Positions 1 through 7,099 of a stretch of DNA of 9,999 nt are shown here, one piece after another. The stretch lies in assembly GCA_946410005.1 (NCBI GenBank), contig CAMJYS010000021.1, positions 1-9,999 of the forward strand, read 5' to 3'. The position numbers were made by a program, and so were the translations under genes. The notes under the pieces are model-generated. The model searched no databases and had not been told where the DNA came from. It was given only the letters and a program-made list of their open reading frames with translations. Numbering within the stretch: position 1 is the first letter of the stretch; every line of letters begins with the position of its first letter. This DNA is from an uncultured Clostridia bacterium. GTDB lineage: Bacteria > Bacillota > Clostridia > Oscillospirales > Acutalibacteraceae.

Positions 1-45
1 GATTGATACGTGTGACTGGAGTTCAGACGTGTGCTCTTCCGATCT
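1..45 (+). other. Illumina adapter/index contamination
   Basis: Bases 12-45 match, base for base, the 34-nt Illumina TruSeq read-2/index adapter (begins GTGACTGGAG, ends TCTTCCGATCT). Bases 1-3 (GAT) match the end of the P7-side primer just before the index, and 4-11 (TGATACGT) are the right length and place for an 8-nt i7 index read in this orientation. This is library-construction sequence left on the contig end, not biology. Genomic sequence starts at about 46, inside rpsN. The match is from memory of the adapter and is very confident. Confidence 0.97.
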
Positions 46-201
46 AGCAGACCGCAAAAATTTTCTACTCGTGAATATTCAAGATGCAGACTCTGCGGAA
101 GGCCGCATGGTTACCTTCGCAAATTCGGTATATGCCGTATTTGTTTCAGAGAGCTTGCATATAAGGGCGAAATTCCGGGCGTAAGAAAAGCTAGCTGGTA
201 A
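46..201 (+). CDS. rpsN: 30S ribosomal protein S14, zinc (short) type, 5' truncated
   Basis: The open frame from 46 to the TAA at 199-201 gives 51 residues ([11 protein letters not shown]...IPGVRKASW). These align with residue 11 to the end of the usual 61-residue zinc-type S14 of the small-subunit head. The four zinc cysteines are present as two CxxC pairs: codons at 85 and 94 (CRLC) and at 133 and 142 (CRIC). The conserved [20 protein letters not shown] stretch is intact. About ten N-terminal codons and the start are missing because the adapter joins here, so the truncation comes from assembly and is not a real mutation. rpsH follows 27 nt later with its own SD, as in spc operons where rpsN precedes rpsH. 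Confidence 0.96.
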   Translation, partial: SRPQKFSTREYSRCRLCGRPHGYLRKFGICRICFRELAYKGEIPGVRKASW

Positions 202-228
202 AAAAACAGCAAAGGAGGTAAACGATTT

Positions 229-627
229 ATGCAAATTACCGATACAATTGCAGATTTATTAACTCGCATTCGCAATGCGGTATCTGCAAAACATGAAACG
301 GTAGAAATTCCGGCATCAAATATGAAAAAGAGCATCGTTCAAATTCTATTTGATGAAGGTTATATTGAAAAATTCACAGTATCTGAAGATGGGAAACAAG
401 GCGTTATAAAAGTTTTCTTGAAATATACAGAAAGCAAAAAGCCGGTAATTACCGGACTTAAAAGAGTATCTAAACCCGGTCTTAGAATTTACAGCAATGT
501 AGAAGATATGCCAAGAGTTATGAAGGGTCTCGGAATCGCAATTGTTTCAACTTCTAAAGGTATAATGACAGACCGTATGGCACGCAAACAAAATGTTGGC
601 GGAGAAGTATTAGCATTTATTTGGTAG
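229..627 (+). CDS. rpsH: 30S ribosomal protein S8
   Basis: 132 residues, the normal bacterial S8 length. The N-terminus ([17 protein letters not shown]) and the C-terminal signature ([26 protein letters not shown], residues 107-132) are typical of the family. S8 binds the central domain of 16S rRNA early in small-subunit assembly. In E. coli it also represses translation of the spc operon by binding the mRNA near rplE; that region would lie upstream of this window, so regulation cannot be judged here. The start is set by a strong AAAGGAGG SD at about 211-218, 10 nt before the ATG. It lies between rpsN and rplF in standard spc order, with a 19-nt gap to rplF. Confidence 0.98.
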   Translation: MQITDTIADLLTRIRNAVSAKHETVEIPASNMKKSIVQILFDEGYIEKFTVSEDGKQGVIKVFLKYTESKKPVITGLKRVSKPGLRIYSNVEDMPRVMKGLGIAIVSTSKGIMTDRMARKQNVGGEVLAFIW

Positions 628-646
628 AAAAGGGGGGACATAGTAA

Positions 647-1183
647 ATGTCCAGAATTGGAAGAAAACCTATAAATATTCCCACTGGTGTTGAAGTTTCA
701 GTTAACAGCGGTGTAATTACAGTAAAAGGTTCAAAAGGTACACTTTCTTATAATATTCACCCAAATATGAGCGTTGAAGTTTCTGAAGGTGTTATCACAG
801 TTACAAGACCTAACGACTTAAAACAAAACAGAGCACTTCACGGGCTTACTCGTTCAATCATTAACAACATGGTTGAAGGTGTATCTGTTGGATTTAAGAA
901 AGAATTAGAAGTAAACGGCGTAGGATATCGTGTTCAAAAACAAGGTAGCAATCTCGTTATGAACCTCGGATATTCTCACCAAGTTATTGTTCCTGAAATC
1001 GACGGAATTAAAGTTGAAACACAGGGCAATAAGATAACCGTTTTAGGTTGCGACAAACAAAAAGTTGGTCAGTTTGCAGCGGAAATTCGCGAAAAACGTC
1101 CGCCTGAACCATATAAAGGTAAAGGTATTAAGTACGTTGACGAAGTTATTCGCCGCAAAGAAGGTAAAACCGGTAAAAAATAA
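647..1183 (+). CDS. rplF: 50S ribosomal protein L6
   Basis: 178 residues, the usual length. It begins MSRIGRKPINIP and ends with the family signature KRPPEPYKGKGIKYVDEVIRRKEGKTGKK near residues 149-178, which lies at the rRNA-binding face. L6 is made of two similar alpha/beta domains (about 1-80 and 81-178) and binds 23S rRNA near the GTPase-associated centre and sarcin-ricin loop. A G-rich SD (six Gs at about 632-637) precedes the ATG by about 9 nt. It sits 19 nt after rpsH and 20 nt before rplR, in standard spc operon order. Nothing is unusual in the protein. Confidence 0.98.
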   Translation: MSRIGRKPINIPTGVEVSVNSGVITVKGSKGTLSYNIHPNMSVEVSEGVITVTRPNDLKQNRALHGLTRSIINNMVEGVSVGFKKELEVNGVGYRVQKQGSNLVMNLGYSHQVIVPEIDGIKVETQGNKITVLGCDKQKVGQFAAEIREKRPPEPYKGKGIKYVDEVIRRKEGKTGKK

Positions 1184-1203
1184 GGTAGGAGTGTGAATCA
1201 AAC

Positions 1204-1563
1204 ATGGTAAACAAGGCAGATAAAAATCAGGCCCGTTTAAAACGTCACAGAAGAGTTCGTGGCAAAATTTCGGGTACAGCTTCTCGTCCACGCATGAATG
1301 TTTTCCGCTCCAGGAGCAATATTTATGCTCAAATAATTGACGATATTTCAGGTCACACATTAGTATCTGCATCATCAGTTGAAAAAGATTTTGGAATCTA
1401 CGGCGGAAACAAAGAAGCTGCCAAAAAAGTTGGTCAGCTTATAGCAAAACGTGCCCTTGAAAAGAACATATCGGAAATAGTTTTTGACCGTGGTGGATAT
1501 GTTTTTCACGGACGTGTTAAAGAATTAGCAGAAGGCGCCAGAGAAGGCGGACTTAAGTTTTAA
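1204..1563 (+). CDS. rplR: 50S ribosomal protein L18
   Basis: 119 residues, the usual size for bacterial L18. The basic N-terminus ([29 protein letters not shown]) and the C-terminus ([26 protein letters not shown]) are the standard family ends. L18 binds 5S rRNA and helps seat it in the large-subunit central protuberance. The start is an ATG with a GTAGGAG SD at about 1186-1192. The spacing of about 11 nt is a little longer than for neighbouring genes, but no better start exists, since the family N-terminus begins here. It lies between rplF and rpsE, with 20-nt gaps on both sides. Confidence 0.97.
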   Translation: MVNKADKNQARLKRHRRVRGKISGTASRPRMNVFRSRSNIYAQIIDDISGHTLVSASSVEKDFGIYGGNKEAAKKVGQLIAKRALEKNISEIVFDRGGYVFHGRVKELAEGAREGGLKF

Positions 1564-1583
1564 GGTAGAAGGAGGGAAAACTT

Positions 1584-2084
1584 TTGGCTAGAATAGATGG
1601 TTCAACACTTGATTTAAAAGAAAAACTCGTTGCTATAAACAGAGTTTCTAAAACAGTAAAAGGCGGACGCATTTTTAAATTTGCCGCTTTAATGGTTGTC
1701 GGAGACGGCAAAGGTGTTGTAGGATTTGGAATCGGTAAATCGGGCGAAGTTCCGGATGCTATAAGAAAAGGCATTGAAGATGCAAAGAAAAATCTTATCA
1801 GAGTACCGCTCAAAGGCGACACAATACCTCACGAAATTATCGGTGAATTTGGCGCAGGAAGAGTTCTTATGAAACCGGCAGCACCCGGTACCGGAGTTAT
1901 CGCCGGTGGTCCGGTACGTGCGGTTGTAGAGTCAGCGGGTATTAAAGATATTCGTACAAAAGCTCTTCGTTCTAATAATCCTTGCAACGTAGTAAGAGCT
2001 ACAATCGAAGGATTAAAAAGCCTTAGAAACGCTAAAGAAGTAGCTGAACTTCGCGGTAAAACCGTAAATGAAATTTTAAGATAG
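1584..2084 (+). CDS. rpsE: 30S ribosomal protein S5 (TTG start)
   Basis: 166 residues. The N-terminal double-stranded RNA-binding domain (about residues 10-75) carries the [10 protein letters not shown] motif at 24-33. The C-terminal domain has the signature [26 protein letters not shown] at 91-116. S5 contributes to decoding fidelity and to the mRNA entry/helicase region of the 30S. The conserved SNNPxNVVRAT motif (130-140) reads [11 protein letters not shown] here, with Cys where His is common. The start is TTG, chosen because AAGGAGGG at about 1569-1576 lies just upstream and the family N-terminus begins here. The stop TAG at 2082-2084 overlaps the SD of rpmD, suggesting translational coupling. 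Confidence 0.97.
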   Translation: MARIDGSTLDLKEKLVAINRVSKTVKGGRIFKFAALMVVGDGKGVVGFGIGKSGEVPDAIRKGIEDAKKNLIRVPLKGDTIPHEIIGEFGAGRVLMKPAAPGTGVIAGGPVRAVVESAGIKDIRTKALRSNNPCNVVRATIEGLKSLRNAKEVAELRGKTVNEILR

Positions 2085-2097
2085 GAGGTCGCTTAGT

Positions 2098-2271
2098 ATG
2101 TTAAAAATGAAACTTGTAAAAAGTTTGAACGGTCGCAACAAAAAACATATTGCGACCGCCGAGTCCATGGGACTTAGAAAAATCGGGGATGTTTCTAGTC
2201 AACCTGATAACGAAGCAACTCGTGGTAAAATTGCTCAAATTTCTTATTTACTTGAAGTAACCGAAGATTAA
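2098..2271 (+). CDS. rpmD: 50S ribosomal protein L30
   Basis: A short gene of 57 residues: MLKMKLVKSLNGRNKK..., ending ISYLLEVTED with TAA at 2269-2271. It matches bacterial L30 in length and in its key features: the KLVKS(x)xGR N-terminus, the MGLRKIGD segment (24-31) and the RGKIxQISYLLEV C-terminus (42-54). L30 is a small non-universal protein of the large subunit. The SD is TAGGAGGT at 2082-2089, overlapping the stop codon of rpsE, with the ATG 8 nt further on. A second in-frame ATG at 2107 would leave the SD too far away and shorten the first strand. It sits exactly where L30 is expected, between rpsE and rplO. Confidence 0.96.
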   Translation: MLKMKLVKSLNGRNKKHIATAESMGLRKIGDVSSQPDNEATRGKIAQISYLLEVTED

Positions 2272-2313
2272 AGTTGTATATTCGGATAGAAAACTTTCAG
2301 GGAGGTGAATTAG

Positions 2314-2754
2314 ATGGAATTACATGATTTAAGACCGGTTAAAGGATCTAAAAAAGCTCCTAAACGTATCGGCCGTGGACATGGCTCAGGTTGGGGAAAG
2401 ACAGCCGGAAAAGGTCACAAAGGTCAAAACGCAAGATCAGGTGGCGGAGTAAGACCCGGATTTGAAGGAGGTCAAATGCCACTTCAAAGAAGAATTCCAA
2501 AAAGAGGTTTTAATAATATTTTTGCTAAAAAAGTTATATCTATTAACGTTAGCGACCTCGAAAAATTCGGTGAAGGATCTGTTATCGATATAAATGAACT
2601 CGTAAATATGGGTCTTGTAAAACGTAGTTTTGATAAAATTAAAATTTTAGGTAATGGAGAACTCACAAAAAGCTTAACGGTTAAAGCTCATATGTTTTCT
2701 AAATCTGCTATTGAAAAAATTCAAGCAGCAGGCGGAAAGGCCGAGGTGATTTAA
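2314..2754 (+). CDS. rplO: 50S ribosomal protein L15
   Basis: 146 residues, the usual size. The Gly/Lys/Arg-rich N-terminal extension (about residues 8-66: [19 protein letters not shown], then [19 protein letters not shown]) threads into 23S rRNA, and a globular C-terminal domain follows. L15 is a late-assembly protein of the large subunit. A strong GGGAGGTGA SD at about 2300-2308 precedes the ATG. The TAA at 2752-2754 directly abuts the TTG start of secY, and the last codons (GAG GTG ATT) form the secY SD, so the two genes are probably translationally coupled. Confidence 0.97.
   Translation: MELHDLRPVKGSKKAPKRIGRGHGSGWGKTAGKGHKGQNARSGGGVRPGFEGGQMPLQRRIPKRGFNNIFAKKVISINVSDLEKFGEGSVIDINELVNMGLVKRSFDKIKILGNGELTKSLTVKAHMFSKSAIEKIQAAGGKAEVI
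2743..2749 (+). promoter_or_regulatory. secY ribosome-binding site inside rplO
   Basis: GAGGTGA lies within the last codons of rplO and 5 nt before the TTG at 2755, which immediately follows the rplO stop. It supports the TTG as the real secY start and predicts that SecY translation depends on ribosomes finishing L15. Confidence 0.8.
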
Positions 2755-4080
2755 TTGATAAGAACTTTAGTAAATTCTTGGAAAGTTCCGGAACTTAGAA
2801 AAAAATTGTTATTTACAATATTTATAATAATAGTTTTTAGGTTCGGTTCAATGATACCGGTTCCGTTTTTGAATGTAGAAGCACTTGCGGGAATGATGGG
2901 AAGTTTAGGCGATTCCGGAGCGATATTAACATATTTAGATACGCTTTCGGGTGGTGCATTTGCACAGGCAACAGTATTTGCAATGTCTGTTTCGCCGTAT
3001 ATTAACGCTTCAATTATAATGCAACTTATGACGGTTGCACTCCCTTATCTCGAATCTTTGCAGAAAGAAGGCGAGGAAGGCCGCAAAAAAATGATGGCGA
3101 TAACTCGTTACTTAACCATATTCTTAGGGTTAATGCAAGGAACGGCATTTTATTTGTATCTTAGAAACGGAAGTTATCTTGGGGAATCCATTGTGACATA
3201 TACAGAGGGTTTTTCGGGAATTTTTGCAGCAATAGTAATTGTGCTTTCGTTTACAGCAGGTACAGCGGTAATGATGTGGCTCGGCGAACAAATTAATGAA
3301 AAAGGCGTCGGAAACGGCGTATCAATATTGATGTTTGCGGGTATCGTTGCGAGAATGCCAAGTTTAATAACAAGACTTGCGGTATACTTCTCACTAGCTG
3401 TCGAAAACCCAGAACAATACACGAAATATTTTGTATTTGTTCCGTTGTTCGTAGTAATGTTCCTATTTATGATGTGGGTAATAGTATTTATGAACGATGC
3501 TGAGCGTCGCATACCGATACAGTATGCGCAACGCACGGTCGGAAGAAGAATGTATGCCGGACAAAGCACACACATTCCGTTAAAAATCGGTATCGCAGGA
3601 GTTATGCCAATAATTTTTGCAACTTCGATTTTAGCTATTCCGAATTTTGTGAATTTCTTTGTTCGTCCGACAGGATGGTGGAAAACGATACTTGATTCAC
3701 TTTCAATAAACGGACCTATATACAACACTATATATTTCTTACTCATTATAATGTTCTCATATTTCTATGTTTCTATTACTTACAATCCAATCGAAATGGC
3801 GAACAATCTTCGCCAGAGCAATGGTGTAATACCGGGAATCAGACCGGGAAAGCCAACTTCTGAATATTTTGCAAAAGTACTATCAAAAGTTACTTTTATG
3901 GGAGCAATATTCTTAGGATTTATAGCACTGTTACCTATTGCATTTTCAATCGGAACAGGAATGGGAAATCTTTCGATGGGAGGTACATCAATCATAATTA
4001 TGGTTGGTGTAGCGCTCGAAACAATTAAGCAGATGGAATCTCAACTAATGATGAGACATTACAAAGGATTTTTAGATTAA
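2755..4080 (+). CDS. secY: Protein translocase subunit SecY (TTG start)
   Basis: 441 residues, the usual length. SecY is the channel subunit of the SecYEG translocon in the cytoplasmic membrane; it exports unfolded preproteins with SecA and inserts membrane proteins. Ten hydrophobic segments can be placed at roughly 18-38, 71-97, 115-136, 153-175, 186-211, 223-246, 275-300, 320-343, 376-397 and 404-424. The plug region (about 58-70) precedes the second. Family motifs include SVSPYINASIIMQL (78-91), GxGNGVSI (184-191) and the cytoplasmic C5-loop GIRPGKPT (361-368), whose Arg is important for SecA-driven transport in E. coli. The start is TTG, directly after the rplO stop. It is followed by 68 nt before adk, the widest gap in this part of the cluster. 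Confidence 0.98.
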   Translation: MIRTLVNSWKVPELRKKLLFTIFIIIVFRFGSMIPVPFLNVEALAGMMGSLGDSGAILTYLDTLSGGAFAQATVFAMSVSPYINASIIMQLMTVALPYLESLQKEGEEGRKKMMAITRYLTIFLGLMQGTAFYLYLRNGSYLGESIVTYTEGFSGIFAAIVIVLSFTAGTAVMMWLGEQINEKGVGNGVSILMFAGIVARMPSLITRLAVYFSLAVENPEQYTKYFVFVPLFVVMFLFMMWVIVFMNDAERRIPIQYAQRTVGRRMYAGQSTHIPLKIGIAGVMPIIFATSILAIPNFVNFFVRPTGWWKTILDSLSINGPIYNTIYFLLIIMFSYFYVSITYNPIEMANNLRQSNGVIPGIRPGKPTSEYFAKVLSKVTFMGAIFLGFIALLPIAFSIGTGMGNLSMGGTSIIIMVGVALETIKQMESQLMMRHYKGFLD

Positions 4081-4148
4081 TAATTTAGGCGAGATAATTC
4101 TTCCGTAGGAAAATGTTTAAATTTTAAATTAAAAAGGAGTTTGATGAG

Positions 4149-4784
4149 ATGAATATCATATTTTTAGGTGCTCCGGGCGCTGGAAAAGGTACACAATCTG
4201 AAAGAATTTCTAAGCATTTTAAAATCCCGACAATTTCCACGGGAGAAATTATACGTCAAACGCTGAAAAGCGGTTCTGAGTTAAGTTCGAGGTTGAAACA
4301 ATATACCGACAACGGACAACTTGTTCCCGACGAAATCGTTATCGAGCTCGTAAAAGAGAGAATAAGAAAAGACGACTGTAAAAATGGTTTTATATTGGAC
4401 GGATTCCCACGAACAGTTGCTCAGGCTGAGGCTCTAGACAATTCCGGAGTGAATATTGATAAAGTAGTTGACATAGAAGTCGACGAAAAAATCATTTACG
4501 AAAGAATGTCAGGTAGACGTGTCTGCGGCAAATGCGGTAAAACATATAACCTCAATTTAGGTATTTTACCTAAAAAATCCGGTGTATGTGACATTTGTGG
4601 CGACACCCTTATTCAGCGTGTGGATGACAGATTAGATACTGTAAAAGAGAGACTCAAAGTTTATTATGATCAAACTCATGTTTTGAAATCATTTTATGAT
4701 AATCAAAACAAAAGAGTAGTTATTGATGGCTCGCAGCCACTTGATAAAATTACAGAAGATATAACAGAAGTTTTAGAGGTTTAA
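4149..4784 (+). CDS. adk: Adenylate kinase with zinc-binding LID
   Basis: 211 residues. The enzyme catalyses ATP + AMP = 2 ADP in the cytosol. The P-loop GAPGAGKGT is at residues 7-15, the AMP-binding segment follows (STGEIIR at 30-36, DGFPRT at 84-89), and the LID spans about 119-161. Four cysteines, C126 and C129 (CGKC) and C147 and C150 (CDIC), form the structural zinc site of Gram-positive long-type Adk; E. coli replaces these residues. Catalytic arginines are present in RMSGRR (119-124), DDR (159-161) and R168. The SD AAAAAGGAG is at about 4131-4139. An upstream ATG at 4144 meets a stop two codons later, so 4149 is the start. Only 3 nt separate it from map. Confidence 0.98.
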   Translation: MNIIFLGAPGAGKGTQSERISKHFKIPTISTGEIIRQTLKSGSELSSRLKQYTDNGQLVPDEIVIELVKERIRKDDCKNGFILDGFPRTVAQAEALDNSGVNIDKVVDIEVDEKIIYERMSGRRVCGKCGKTYNLNLGILPKKSGVCDICGDTLIQRVDDRLDTVKERLKVYYDQTHVLKSFYDNQNKRVVIDGSQPLDKITEDITEVLEV

Positions 4785-4787
4785 CAA

Positions 4788-5540
4788 ATGATAATTTTAA
4801 AAACAGCAAAAGAGTTAGACATAATGAAAGAGTCCGGAAAAATTTGTTCCAGAGCACTACAGAAAGCAGGAAAAGCTGTGGAGCCCGGAGTTTCCACTGA
4901 AAAGATAGACGAAGTTGTAAGAAAATATTTGAAGTCGCAAGGCGCAACATCATCGTCACTCGGATATAGTGGTTTTCCGAAAAATTGTTGCATATCAGTA
5001 AATAATGAGGTCATTCACGGCATACCTTCTGCCGACCGCATTATAAAAAGCGGAGATATAGTCAGTATAGATATTTGTTCTAAATTTAAAGGATATCATA
5101 CCGACAACGCTTATACATTTGAATGTGGTGATGTTTCCGAAAACGCAAAAAATCTTTTAAAAGCTACAAAAGAGAGTCTTTTTGAAGGAATAAAAGTTGC
5201 AAAAGCCGGAAACAGAATTGGCGATATCGGCCATGCGGTAGAAAGTTATGTAAAAGCACACGGCTACTCGGTTGTTAGAGATTTTGTTGGCCACGGAGTA
5301 GGCGTGGAGCTACACGAAGACCCTTCGGTTCCGAATTATGGTTTGCAAGGACACGGCCCAAGACTTATGCCGGGCATGACGATTGCAATAGAGCCGATGA
5401 TAAACGAAGGAAGCGGTAAGGTGTCGGTCTTAAAAGACGAATGGACAGTTTGTACATTGGACGGTAAATTATCAGCGCATTTTGAACATACAGTAGCTAT
5501 AACACCAAATGGGCCTGTTATTTTAACCGATCCCAGTTAA
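4788..5540 (+). CDS. map: Methionine aminopeptidase, type I
   Basis: 250 residues. It removes the initiator methionine from new proteins whose second residue is small, acting at the ribosome exit. The full set of pita-bread active-site residues is present: substrate His H77, and metal ligands D95, D106, H169, E202 and E233, each two less than in E. coli Map (79, 97, 108, 171, 204, 235). There is no N-terminal SH3 or zinc-finger extension. The motif around D106 reads YHTDNAYTF where many type I enzymes have HGDxxxTF; the ligand itself is kept. It starts 3 nt after adk, with GAGGT (about 4776-4780) inside the adk end as SD, so the two are probably coupled. Confidence 0.98.
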   Translation: MIILKTAKELDIMKESGKICSRALQKAGKAVEPGVSTEKIDEVVRKYLKSQGATSSSLGYSGFPKNCCISVNNEVIHGIPSADRIIKSGDIVSIDICSKFKGYHTDNAYTFECGDVSENAKNLLKATKESLFEGIKVAKAGNRIGDIGHAVESYVKAHGYSVVRDFVGHGVGVELHEDPSVPNYGLQGHGPRLMPGMTIAIEPMINEGSGKVSVLKDEWTVCTLDGKLSAHFEHTVAITPNGPVILTDPS

Positions 5541-5555
5541 AAGGAAGTTAAAACT

Positions 5556-5831
5556 ATGGATTTACAAAAGGGAGTTGTGGTATACTCTTTAGCAGGGCAT
5601 GATAAAGGCGATTTTCAAGTTATAGTAGATTTTGATGATAAGTATGCCAAAGTTTGCGACGGAAAATATAGGCCTCTTGAACGTCCCAAAAAAAAGAGAT
5701 TAATTCATATTAAGGCCACAAAAACGGTTTTAGATGAATGTGCTTTATTAACGAATAGAGCTTTAAGAAATGCGCTCAGACCTTTTATTGAAGCTTCTAA
5801 CAAATATAAAGCATCGCACAAATTAAAATAA
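5556..5831 (+). CDS. KOW-domain RNA-binding protein (L14e-like)
   Basis: 91 residues, basic. An N-terminal KOW-like fold (about 4-55) is suggested by GVVVYSLAGHDKGDFQVIVDFDDKYAKVCDGKYRPLER followed by a lysine-rich strand (PKKKRLIHIKATKT). This resembles archaeal/eukaryotic L14e. The C-terminal part (56-91) looks helical and basic. Homologues occupy this same position between map and infA in many Bacillota (ybzG in B. subtilis is the positional counterpart); their exact role is not established to my knowledge. Position and composition suggest rRNA or ribosome binding, which is inference. The SD AAAGGAAG lies just before the ATG, partly overlapping the map stop region. No ribosomal-protein symbol is assigned because it is not a proven ribosome component. 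Confidence 0.88.
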   Translation: MDLQKGVVVYSLAGHDKGDFQVIVDFDDKYAKVCDGKYRPLERPKKKRLIHIKATKTVLDECALLTNRALRNALRPFIEASNKYKASHKLK

Positions 5832-5894
5832 GAGGTGGTGTAAGAGCAAGCTGATTTCGGTATAAATTTATGCTGAAAATATCGCTTAATTTAT
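5832..5894 (+). promoter_or_regulatory. infA leader: distant SD-like site plus hairpin, no normal SD
   Basis: The 20 nt before the infA ATG are AT-rich and contain no Shine-Dalgarno sequence. A good SD-like GAGGTGG lies at 5832-5838, about 55 nt upstream, directly after the stop of the KOW gene. Between them, 5848-5887 can fold into an irregular hairpin: 5848-5851 with 5884-5887, a 2-nt bulge at 5882-5883, 5852-5858 with 5875-5881 (one A/A mismatch, one G-U), and 5859-5864 with 5869-5874 (including G-U pairs), loop AATT. Folding would bring the SD-like site within about 14-17 nt of the ATG. Pairing was worked out by eye; function is inferred. Confidence 0.5.
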
Positions 5895-6164
5895 ATGTCA
5901 AAAAGTGATTTTATTGAATTTGAAGGTAAAGTAGTTGAAGTTTTGCCGAATGCAATGTTTAAAGTCGAGCTTCCAAACGGAAAAGTGATTTTGGCTAATA
6001 TTTCCGGCAAACTTAGAATGAATTATATTAGAATTTTGCAAGGCGATTATGTAACGGTAGAAATTTCTCCTTACGATTTAACAAGAGGAAGAATTACATG
6101 GCGTTCCAAAGGGCCGAAAGATTCTAATAAATCGGACGAGGAGGCGAAGAATAATGAAGGTTAG
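5895..6164 (+). CDS. infA: Translation initiation factor IF-1 with C-terminal tail
   Basis: 89 residues. Residues 1-72 are a canonical IF-1 OB-fold ([26 protein letters not shown], then [34 protein letters not shown]), which binds the 30S A site during initiation. Most IF-1 proteins stop at about residue 72. Here 17 more polar, charged residues follow ([17 protein letters not shown]), encoded by the stretch that also carries the rpmJ SD. The stop TAG at 6162-6164 lies 11 nt into rpmJ, in a different frame. The start is fixed by the family N-terminus and by a stop in frame at 5874-5876, although no local SD is present. KOW gene upstream and rpmJ downstream is the normal Bacillota order. Confidence 0.95.
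   Translation: MSKSDFIEFEGKVVEVLPNAMFKVELPNGKVILANISGKLRMNYIRILQGDYVTVEISPYDLTRGRITWRSKGPKDSNKSDEEAKNNEG
6138..6144 (+). promoter_or_regulatory. rpmJ ribosome-binding site inside infA
   Basis: GAGGAGG lies 9 nt before the rpmJ ATG at 6154. It is translated as the Glu-Glu part of the infA tail (residues 81-84, DEEA), so the tail and this RBS are the same DNA. This indicates translational coupling of IF-1 and L36. Confidence 0.85.
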
Positions 6165-6267
6165 ACCTTCCGTAAAAAAAATCTGTGATAAATGTAAAGT
6201 TATCAAAAGAAAAGGTAACATAATGGTTATCTGTGAAAATCCCAAGCATAAACAAAGGCAAGGATAA
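6154..6267 (+). CDS. rpmJ: 50S ribosomal protein L36, zinc type
   Basis: 37 residues, [16 protein letters not shown]... to ...KHKQRQG, with TAA at 6265-6267 followed at once by TGA. This is the standard L36 length and sequence. The zinc ligands are C11, C14, C27 and H32, the cysteine-containing form; zinc-free paralogues lack them. L36 binds 23S rRNA late in large-subunit assembly. The gene is too short for many gene finders. It starts 11 nt before the infA stop in the +1 frame relative to infA, with a strong SD inside infA. rpsM begins 32 nt downstream. Confidence 0.97.
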   Translation: MKVRPSVKKICDKCKVIKRKGNIMVICENPKHKQRQG

Positions 6268-6299
6268 TGAAAATAATAATAGTGGAGGTGGCTTCGTAA

Positions 6300-6668
6300 A
6301 TGGCCCGTATATCAGGCGTCGATTTACCAAGAGACAAGAGAATAGAAATAGGTCTTACTTATATTTTTGGTATTGGAAGAACGACGGCAAAAAAAATTAT
6401 TGAAATGACCGGTATAAATCCGGATATAAGAGTCAGAGATCTTACAGAAGAAGATGTAGCTAAACTTAGAGGATGTATTGAAGAAAATTATAAAGTCGAA
6501 GGTGACCTTAGAAGCGAAATAGCTTATAATATTAAGCGTCTTATCGAGATTAATTGTTATCGTGGAATAAGACACAGAAAAGGTTTACCGGTTCGTGGAC
6601 AAAGATCTAAAACAAACGCAAGAACAAGAAAAGGTCCGAGAAAAACAATGGCCAATAAGAAAGCTTAA
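6300..6668 (+). CDS. rpsM: 30S ribosomal protein S13
   Basis: 122 residues, usual length. The N-terminus ([30 protein letters not shown]) and the basic C-terminal tail ([29 protein letters not shown], from about 94) are typical. The N-terminal helix-two-turns-helix domain sits in the 30S head and contacts L5 across the subunit bridge; the tail reaches toward the P-site tRNA. The GGAGGTG SD at 6284-6290 is 9 nt before the ATG. In many bacteria rpsM opens the alpha operon, but no promoter is evident in the short gap after rpmJ, so it is probably co-transcribed with the genes upstream. Confidence 0.98.
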   Translation: MARISGVDLPRDKRIEIGLTYIFGIGRTTAKKIIEMTGINPDIRVRDLTEEDVAKLRGCIEENYKVEGDLRSEIAYNIKRLIEINCYRGIRHRKGLPVRGQRSKTNARTRKGPRKTMANKKA

Positions 6669-6688
6669 CGTGAAGGAGGAATAGATTA

Positions 6689-7093
6689 ATGGCAGCTCAA
6701 TCAGGCGCAAAAAGAAATACGATTCGTAGACGCCGTGACAGAAAAAATATTGAACGTGGAGCAGCCCACATTCAATCAACATTTAATAATACAATAGTAA
6801 CCATAACCGATACAGAAGGTAATGCGGTTTCTTGGGCAAGTGCAGGCGGATTAGGCTTTAAAGGCTCAAAGAAATCAACTCCATTTGCAGCTCAAACAGC
6901 ATCCGATACAGCAGCAAAAGTTGCAATCGAGCATGGAATGAAGTCTGTTGACGTGTATGTTAAAGGTCCTGGGTCAGGACGTGAAGCAGCAATACGTGCT
7001 CTTCAAGCAGCAGGATTAGAAGTTACAATGATTAAAGATGTAACGCCGATTCCACACAACGGATGTCGTCCTCCGAAAAGAAGACGTGTTTAG
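6689..7093 (+). CDS. rpsK: 30S ribosomal protein S11
   Basis: 134 residues, slightly longer than the E. coli protein but normal for Bacillota. The N-terminal 20 residues are basic ([12 protein letters not shown]). The conserved core [16 protein letters not shown] (26-41), [19 protein letters not shown] (51-69), [14 protein letters not shown] (92-105) and the C-terminal [18 protein letters not shown] (117-134) are intact. S11 forms the 30S platform near the E-site mRNA channel. The AAGGAGGA SD is about 8 nt before the ATG. Its 36-nt gap to rpsD contains possible alternative hairpins around the rpsD SD. Confidence 0.98.
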   Translation: MAAQSGAKRNTIRRRRDRKNIERGAAHIQSTFNNTIVTITDTEGNAVSWASAGGLGFKGSKKSTPFAAQTASDTAAKVAIEHGMKSVDVYVKGPGSGREAAIRALQAAGLEVTMIKDVTPIPHNGCRPPKRRRV

Positions 7094-7099
7094 TATATA

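Noticed and set aside
46..201. rpsN as a pseudogene
   Set aside because: The missing N-terminus coincides exactly with the adapter junction, so it is a library/assembly artefact; the rest is intact with all four zinc cysteines.
3174..3746. 190-codon open frame on the - strand
   Set aside because: It is fully antisense to secY, has no SD and its translation resembles no protein family; it is a shadow of the secY codon pattern.
4081..4148. secY-adk spacer: GATAAT at 4093-4098 as a promoter -10 and a small TTCC/GGAA hairpin at 4097-4114
   Set aside because: No acceptable -35 lies 16-18 nt upstream and the hairpin is only seven pairs with a bulge and no U-run; too weak to call.
5870..5908. Mini-ORF of 12 codons (starts MLKISLN) overlapping the infA start
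   Set aside because: It has no SD and its ATG lies in the hairpin; it would be a possible coupling peptide but nothing supports its translation.
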